Below are positions 58,298 through 64,000 of a stretch of DNA of 64,000 bases, in pieces (the stretch's first letter is position 1; the number at the start of each line of letters is the position of its first letter). Origin of the DNA: Xenorhabdus ehlersii (GTDB lineage Bacteria; Pseudomonadota; Gammaproteobacteria; Enterobacterales; Enterobacteriaceae); the NCBI RefSeq assembly GCF_003610465.1, contig NZ_RAQI01000004.1, positions 310,001-374,000 on the forward strand. The letters are read 5' to 3'. The notes under the pieces were generated by a model, which had not been told where the DNA came from, made no database searches, and saw nothing but the letters and a program-made list of their open reading frames with translations. Both the position numbers and the translations under genes were made by a program.

Positions 58298-58320
58298 CCA
58301 CCCAATGGGTGGCCTTGTTA
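58297..58320 (+). terminator. Hairpin between the HTH fragment and dapD
   Basis: Perfect palindrome GCCACCC A ATGGGTGGC-type stem, followed on the + strand by CTTGTTACTTTTT. It can terminate the HTH fragment transcript or form at the dapD 3' end. Confidence 0.5.
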
Positions 58321-58329
58321 CTTTTTAAT

Positions 58330-59154
58330 TTAATCAATATTTCTTAGCAGTTCATTAATACCTACTTTACCACGGGTCTTAGCATCAACCTTTTTCACAA
58401 TAACAGCGCAATATAGGCTATAGCTGCCATCTTTCGACGGAAGATTACCGGATACGACGACGGAACCCGCAGGTACGCGACCATAATGGATTTCGCCGGT
58501 TTCGCGATCATAAATTTTGGTGCTTTGGCCGATGTAAACACCCATTGAGATCACGGAGCCTTCTTCTACGATAACACCTTCTACAATCTCAGAGCGTGCA
58601 CCGATAAAGCAGTTGTCTTCAATGATGGTTGGATTGGCCTGTAATGGTTCCAGGACACCGCCAATGCCAACACCACCGGATAAGTGAACATTTTTACCAA
58701 TCTGTGCACAGGAACCGACTGTCGCCCAAGTGTCTACCATTGTGCCTTCATCCACGTAAGCACCGAGGTTGACGTAAGATGGCATCAATACGGTATTGCG
58801 GGCGATATAAGCTCCCTGACGGACGGCCGCAGGAGGCACGACACGGAATCCTTCTTTTTCGAAACGAGCCTGATCATAGTCAGCAAATTTCATCGGAACT
58901 TTGTCGAAATAGCGGCTTTCAGCACCTTCCATCACCTGGTTGTCATTAATGCGGAAGGAAAGCAATACCGCTTTTTTCAGCCATTGATGAGTTACCCACT
59001 CTCCGTCGATTTTTTCAGCGACACGCAATTTGCCGCTGTCCAGCATTTGAATCACCTGGTTAATGGCATCGCGGGTTGCGCTATCAACGGTAGTTGGGGT
59101 GATGTTAATGCGGTTTTCAAATGCATTTTCGATCGTCGTTTGTAATTGCTGCAT
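58330..59154 (-). CDS. dapD: Tetrahydrodipicolinate N-succinyltransferase DapD
   Basis: Succinylates tetrahydrodipicolinate in the lysine/diaminopimelate pathway, which also feeds peptidoglycan. N-terminal helical domain (1-100), then a left-handed beta-helix of hexapeptide repeats (about 105-235; [20 protein letters not shown]). 274 aa, identical in length to E. coli. The ATG lies 14 bp after the glnD stop. Confidence 0.97.
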   Translation of the reverse strand: MQQLQTTIENAFENRINITPTTVDSATRDAINQVIQMLDSGKLRVAEKIDGEWVTHQWLKKAVLLSFRINDNQVMEGAESRYFDKVPMKFADYDQARFEKEGFRVVPPAAVRQGAYIARNTVLMPSYVNLGAYVDEGTMVDTWATVGSCAQIGKNVHLSGGVGIGGVLEPLQANPTIIEDNCFIGARSEIVEGVIVEEGSVISMGVYIGQSTKIYDRETGEIHYGRVPAGSVVVSGNLPSKDGSYSLYCAVIVKKVDAKTRGKVGINELLRNID

Positions 59155-59167
59155 AAGTATGCGGTTC

Positions 59168-61846
59168 CTAATTTCTGTTAAGAGAATCTTGTTGTAGTTT
59201 ATCCTGTGTATCGAGGGCCTCTGTCAACCTTTCTGATAGTTCATCCCTTATTTTTTTATGTAATGCGTTTTGATCTTTATCCGCTAATACAAAAAAGTCT
59301 TCCACACGTTCACCAATAGTCGTAATGCGGGCTCCATGTAAGAAAACACCCAAGTCGGCGAAAATATTGCCTACCCGTGCCAATAATCCAGGCTGATCCA
59401 ATGCAACCAACTCCATATAAGTACGGCGAGCATTTTTTGTCGGTAAAAAGTTAACGTTGGTTGGGACATTAAAATGGCGCAACTTGGCAGGCAGGTTACG
59501 TGCTTTTGGTACTTTAGGATGTGGATCGTTCACAACTTGCAATAAAGCACGGCGGATAGGTTCGTGACGATCAAATGCCAGTGGATGGCCGTTAGGATCT
59601 AAAACCACAAAGGTATCCATCGCCATTTCATCCCGATTGGTGAAAATTTGGGCATCGTGGACACTTAAATTACGCTTGTCCAATTCCCCAACAACGGCGG
59701 CAAAAAGTGAAGGGCGATCTTGGCACCAAATAAAAATTTCTGTGCCACCGTGAGAGAATGCGGTACTGATCAAAACCATGGGTTCTTGGGCGGGGTGACG
59801 GATTAAGTGGCTAGCGTGCCATGCTAATTGATCAGGGGTATGGCGGAGGAAATAATCGGCATGACAACGGTTCCAGATATTGTGTAAACGCTGTTCGTCG
59901 ATATTTTCTTGGCGTAAAAGAGCCAATGCCTGCAAGCGATTGTTACGGATGCGTTCCCGTAAATCAGGGGTATTTTGAATACCTTGGCGCAACTGGGTTT
60001 CAGTGGCGAAATAGAGTTCACGTATCAGGCTCTGTTTCCAGCTATTCCACAGTTTAGCGTTGGTAGCACAAATATCAGCAACGGTCAGGCAGACTAAGTA
60101 ATTAAGGCGGTTTTGGTTTTTAACCTGGCTGGCAAATTGTTGGATGACTTCTGGATCTTGAATATCCCGACGCTGTGCAGTCACTGACATCAGCAGATGG
60201 TCGCGAACCAGCCATTCCACTAATTCAGCTTCGTGATTTGTCAGGCCATGCTGTTGTGAGAAGACGAAGGCATCTTTGGCACCAAGCTCAGAATGATCGC
60301 CATTGCGACCTTTGGCTATATCATGGAAAAAAGCTGCCAGCCGCAATAGCTCTGGTTGAGGAAGACGCGGGTAAAGTTCAACACATAGAGGGTGGATCAC
60401 ACGGTTATTTTCATCAGCAAAACTTTCGAGTTTTTGCAATACGCGGATGGTGTGTTCGTCAACGGTATAAGCATGAAAAAGGTCAAATTGCATCTGGCCG
60501 ACAATATTGCTCCAAAATGGCATATAAGCCCCTAAGACACTATGAAGGTGCATTGGGAGCAACGCCCCTGTAACAGCATGGGGATGGCGCAGAATATCCA
60601 TGAAAATTTTTCGTGCTTCGGGGCGTTCGCACAACGGAGTGGTCAGATTTCTACGGGCATAGCGAAGCTGGCGCAATGTTGTGGAATAGATCCCTTCAAT
60701 TTCACGATGTTCAGCCATGTGATAGAACATTCTCAATATTGAAGTGGGATCATGGCTAAACAGTGTTTCATCAATGAGATCGATACGGTTTCCCCGCAAT
60801 TGAAACTCGGCGTTAAGAATGCGTGGTTTCTCATTGGGTTGCAGCGCTAAAATGGCTTCATTAAACAGTTGCAACAGCATATTATTTAGCTCACTGACGC
60901 GGCGGGTCATGCGATAGAAATCTTTCATCATTCGCTCGACAGGTTGATTTCTTTCCCCTTCATAACCGAGTAGCTGGGCGACGCTAAACTGACGTTCAAA
61001 CAGCAATCGGTTATCGTAACGGGTAACAACCAAATGAAGTGCAAAACGGATACGCCAGAGAAAATTCTGGCATTCGTTCAATTCATTGCGTTCTTCCTGA
61101 GTCAGGAAACCAAAATTGACCATTTCATCTAAGGAAGTGGCACCAAAATGGCGATGAGCGACCCAAAGTAACGTGTGGATATCGCGTAGCCCACCTGGGC
61201 TGCTTTTGATATCAGGCTCCAGATTGTAACTGGTGCTGTGATAGCGTTGATGGCGTTCTTGTTGTTCAGTAATTTTGGCTGCGAAAAATTGAGCGGATGG
61301 CCAGAAATCATCACTGAAAATATATTTCTGCAAGCGTAGAAATAGCGGTAAGTCCCCACAAATTAAGCGGGATTCAATGAGGTTAGTTGCGATAGTAGGA
61401 TCAGAAAGCCCTTTTTGCTGGCATTCTTCGAATGTTCTGACACTGTGGCCGACTTCAAGATGAATATCCCAAAGTAGGGCAATAAATTGCCCAAGACGAG
61501 TTGATTGCTCTTCAGCCAATGGCGATTCGCTCAGAATCAATAGGTCAATGTCAGAGAGAGGATGTAGTTCGCGGCGACCATAGCCACCTACCGCAATCAG
61601 GGAAAAGGAATCGATCTGATCAAATCCCTGTTCCTGCCATAATCGCTTTAAAAGTTGATCAATATAGTCACTGCGGGTGTAAATCAGTGCGTCCGGTGAG
61701 ATTCCTGCCTTGAATGCGTGCTCAAGCCATAGCTGGAATTCATCAATATGCTGTTTTAGGGTGGGAAAATGCAGATCATCGTGGGAAAACTCCACAGGAG
61801 AAAGAGGGGGAACGGGTGCTTGTGCTAAGGAGATATCAACCGGCAT
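59168..61846 (-). CDS. glnD: Bifunctional uridylyltransferase/uridylyl-removing enzyme GlnD
   Basis: Nitrogen sensor that adds or removes UMP on PII proteins according to glutamine. Nucleotidyltransferase motif [19 protein letters not shown] (Asp99, Asp101), HD domain ([20 protein letters not shown]) in the middle, and two C-terminal ACT domains ([40 protein letters not shown]). 892 aa (E. coli 890). All key residues present. Confidence 0.97.
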   Translation of the reverse strand: MPVDISLAQAPVPPLSPVEFSHDDLHFPTLKQHIDEFQLWLEHAFKAGISPDALIYTRSDYIDQLLKRLWQEQGFDQIDSFSLIAVGGYGRRELHPLSDIDLLILSESPLAEEQSTRLGQFIALLWDIHLEVGHSVRTFEECQQKGLSDPTIATNLIESRLICGDLPLFLRLQKYIFSDDFWPSAQFFAAKITEQQERHQRYHSTSYNLEPDIKSSPGGLRDIHTLLWVAHRHFGATSLDEMVNFGFLTQEERNELNECQNFLWRIRFALHLVVTRYDNRLLFERQFSVAQLLGYEGERNQPVERMMKDFYRMTRRVSELNNMLLQLFNEAILALQPNEKPRILNAEFQLRGNRIDLIDETLFSHDPTSILRMFYHMAEHREIEGIYSTTLRQLRYARRNLTTPLCERPEARKIFMDILRHPHAVTGALLPMHLHSVLGAYMPFWSNIVGQMQFDLFHAYTVDEHTIRVLQKLESFADENNRVIHPLCVELYPRLPQPELLRLAAFFHDIAKGRNGDHSELGAKDAFVFSQQHGLTNHEAELVEWLVRDHLLMSVTAQRRDIQDPEVIQQFASQVKNQNRLNYLVCLTVADICATNAKLWNSWKQSLIRELYFATETQLRQGIQNTPDLRERIRNNRLQALALLRQENIDEQRLHNIWNRCHADYFLRHTPDQLAWHASHLIRHPAQEPMVLISTAFSHGGTEIFIWCQDRPSLFAAVVGELDKRNLSVHDAQIFTNRDEMAMDTFVVLDPNGHPLAFDRHEPIRRALLQVVNDPHPKVPKARNLPAKLRHFNVPTNVNFLPTKNARRTYMELVALDQPGLLARVGNIFADLGVFLHGARITTIGERVEDFFVLADKDQNALHKKIRDELSERLTEALDTQDKLQQDSLNRN

Positions 61847-61945
61847 ATGCAGAAACCTATTGTGAGAAAACCCGTGAGGAAAAAGACTATGATGACCAGA
61901 TTACTGAGAAAATTATAGGATGAACAGGCATTATTGACAGAGATA

Positions 61946-61980
61946 AAAGCTCCCCGTAGGTTGAAGGTAGCAGGGAGCTT
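61946..61980 (-). terminator. Terminator after map
   Basis: On the minus strand AAGCTCCC...GGGAGCTTTT forms a stem with a 19-nt loop and a T tail, 36 bp after the map stop and before glnD. Confidence 0.7.
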
Positions 61981-62015
61981 ATTGATTAAATTTAATAAAT
62001 TGCGTTAGCTGGCAA

Positions 62016-62813
62016 TTATGCGTTCACTAATACTGCTGGGATATGCGCTTCTTCTTCTTGGCGCCATGTCATGATTTCACAACCATTATCGGTAACGACA
62101 ATAGTGTGCTCGTACTGTGCAGACCAACCGCGATCTTTGGTTTTCACTGTCCAGCCATCTTTCATGGAGCGGATACGAAAATCACCCGCGTTGACCATCG
62201 GCTCAATGGTGAATGCCATGCCTTTTTGCAATACCACACCACCATCATCAGCATCATAATGCAGAACATGAGGTTCTTCGTGGAAACCTCTACCGATACC
62301 GTGACCGCAGTATTCGCGGACAACAGAGTAATCGTGACTTTCTACAAATTGCTGAATTGCCTTGCCAATGGTACGCAGACGGATGCCAGGCTTAACCATT
62401 TTCAGGGCAAGGTATAAACTCTCCTGAGTGACGCGACACAGGCGCTCACCTTGAATGGTTGGTTTGCCGACAATGAACATCTTAGACGTATCACCGTGGA
62501 ACTCATCTTTGATGACTGTAACGTCAATATTGACGATATCACCTTCTTTCAGGGCTTTATCATCGCTTGGAATACCGTGGCAAACCACGTCATTGACGGA
62601 GATACATACGGATTTAGGAAATCCGTGGTAGCCCAGACAAGCCGAGATGGCCTGTTGTTTTTCGGTAATGTGCTTGTGGCAGATACGATCAAGTTCACCC
62701 GTAGTGACACCAGCCTTAACGTAAGGCTCAATCATTTCCAGAACTTCGGCGGCCAGACGTCCGGCAACCCGCATTTTCTGAATGTCTTCTTCTGTTTTGA
62801 TAGAAATAGCCAT
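62016..62813 (-). CDS. map: Methionine aminopeptidase, type I
   Basis: Removes the N-terminal Met from nascent proteins. Metal ligands lie in VNIDVTVIKDEFHGDTSKMF, GHGIGRGFHEEPHVLHY, FTIEPMVN and SAQYEHTIVV. 265 aa (E. coli 264). Divergent from rpsB. Confidence 0.97.
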   Translation of the reverse strand: MAISIKTEEDIQKMRVAGRLAAEVLEMIEPYVKAGVTTGELDRICHKHITEKQQAISACLGYHGFPKSVCISVNDVVCHGIPSDDKALKEGDIVNIDVTVIKDEFHGDTSKMFIVGKPTIQGERLCRVTQESLYLALKMVKPGIRLRTIGKAIQQFVESHDYSVVREYCGHGIGRGFHEEPHVLHYDADDGGVVLQKGMAFTIEPMVNAGDFRIRSMKDGWTVKTKDRGWSAQYEHTIVVTDNGCEIMTWRQEEEAHIPAVLVNA

Positions 62814-62970
62814 GAAATGGGTCCATTTAAGTCGGAATATTATCGACTACTTGATATTAATTAAGGAAAGTGTTGTCGGTAATGGTATCAGCCCACCGAA
62901 TGGATGCCAATATAACCTGTATCAGTAGCCGTAATAAACGTAGTTGTCACAAACATAGCTGTAACAAATG

Positions 62971-63000
62971 TTGGAGTCTGGTGGTGGTTTATGGTATAAA
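62971..63000 (+). promoter_or_regulatory. rpsB promoter with GC-rich discriminator
   Basis: TTGGAG and TATAAA are spaced 18 bp, followed by GCGCGCC. The GC-rich discriminator is typical of ribosomal-protein promoters under stringent (ppGpp/DksA) control. Confidence 0.68.
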
Positions 63001-63084
63001 GCGCGCCGGTATTCTGCGTAATTGTTTCTGATATGATGCAATTTGTCAGGGATACTAAATAAACTCATTATGTGTAAATAACAC

Positions 63085-63200
63085 ACACGGATCGGCACAT
63101 ACACCGGGGTGCTCTTATGCGGTTAACTCATTTAATGTGAATCATCCCGCAGCCAAGGAGTCGGTGTCATGGGATCTGTGGAGGCATAACCCCAATTAAC
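63085..63200 (+). ncRNA. t44 (tff) RNA / rpsB leader
   Basis: The conserved block CGGATCGGCACATACACCGG, then GGTGC, and the 3' part ATGGGATCTGTGGAGGCATA then ACCCC match the enterobacterial t44/tff element between map and rpsB. It is the 5' leader through which S2 is thought to autoregulate rpsB-tsf. Confidence 0.85.
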
Positions 63201-63207
63201 TTTATAG

Positions 63208-63942
<735 letters not shown>

Positions 63943-64000
63943 TAAGGCCTGCTCATTTTGTTTGAGCCCTTATTGACCAGGTATTGAAATATATTGGTTA

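Overview
The window comes from a gammaproteobacterial chromosome of the order Enterobacterales. The housekeeping blocks keep the E. coli gene order: rppH-ptsP-lgt-thyA-ppdA/ppdB/ygdB/ppdC-recC-ptrA-recB-recD, argA/amiC, three initiator tRNAs, mltA-tcdA, csdA/csdE, gcvB/gcvA-ygdD-rlmM, xni-ppnN-queF-syd-csrB-yqcC-truC-yqcA, and yaeH-dapD-glnD-map-rpsB. A serralysin PrtA with its inhibitor and a dedicated PrtBCD exporter, the moderate to low GC, and accessory genes of host-interaction type point to an insect-associated Morganellaceae such as Photorhabdus or Xenorhabdus. The genus is an inference.

Layout. 1-2.3 kb: an ArnT-like membrane glycosyltransferase, a decayed IS630 remnant and the tail of a possible SUKH-type protein. 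2.4-5.95 kb: thiamine importer thiBPQ (minus strand) under a TPP riboswitch. 6.06-8.85 kb: rppH-ptsP. 8.85-10.2 kb: an accessory insertion between ptsP and lgt holding an L,D-transpeptidase-type effector gene (Tlde1/DUF2778-like) whose first codon is ACG, plus its probable periplasmic immunity gene. 10.55-26.3 kb: lgt-thyA, a minor pseudopilin cluster and recC-ptrA-recB-recD. 26.3-32.5 kb: argA (minus) with a double ARG box, divergent amiC, three tRNA-fMet genes, mltA, tcdA and csdE. 32.5-34.8 kb: an AT-rich insertion that separates csdE from csdA and carries a VapA-family gene split by an intact IS630 element. 34.8-38.9 kb: csdA, the GcvB sRNA, gcvA, ygdD and rlmM. 39.4-48.2 kb: prtA-inh-[two accessory genes]-prtB-prtC-prtD. 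48.27-49.38 kb: a second IS630 copy, apparently identical to the first. 49.4-57.6 kb: xni, ppnN and queF, then an inserted class II cholesterol-oxidase-like flavoprotein, syd, CsrB sRNA, yqcC, truC and yqcA. 57.65-63.94 kb: yaeH, dapD, glnD, map, the t44/rpsB leader and rpsB.

The most unusual material is accessory and sits at the joints of conserved blocks. (i) Inside the type I secretion locus, a 442-residue protein has a His...Cys permuted papain-like (NlpC/P60/LRAT-like) region and a C-terminal calcium-binding domain typical of type I secreted proteins. It overlaps by 4 bp a Sel1-repeat gene with an N-terminal hydrophobic segment, and looks like an effector-immunity pair. A 111-bp copy of part of prtB lies just before it and supplies the last codons of inh. 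(ii) The Tlde1-like pair has lost its ATG. (iii) The VapA-like gene is restored exactly in frame when the IS630 and one TA are removed. (iv) The cholesterol-oxidase-like gene is flanked by a perfect 17-nt direct repeat.

Regulatory RNAs recognised from sequence are the TPP riboswitch, GcvB, CsrB with an upstream UvrY/GacA-type site, and the t44/rpsB leader. No CRISPR array or prophage is visible. All calls come from reading the sequence; no database search was run.
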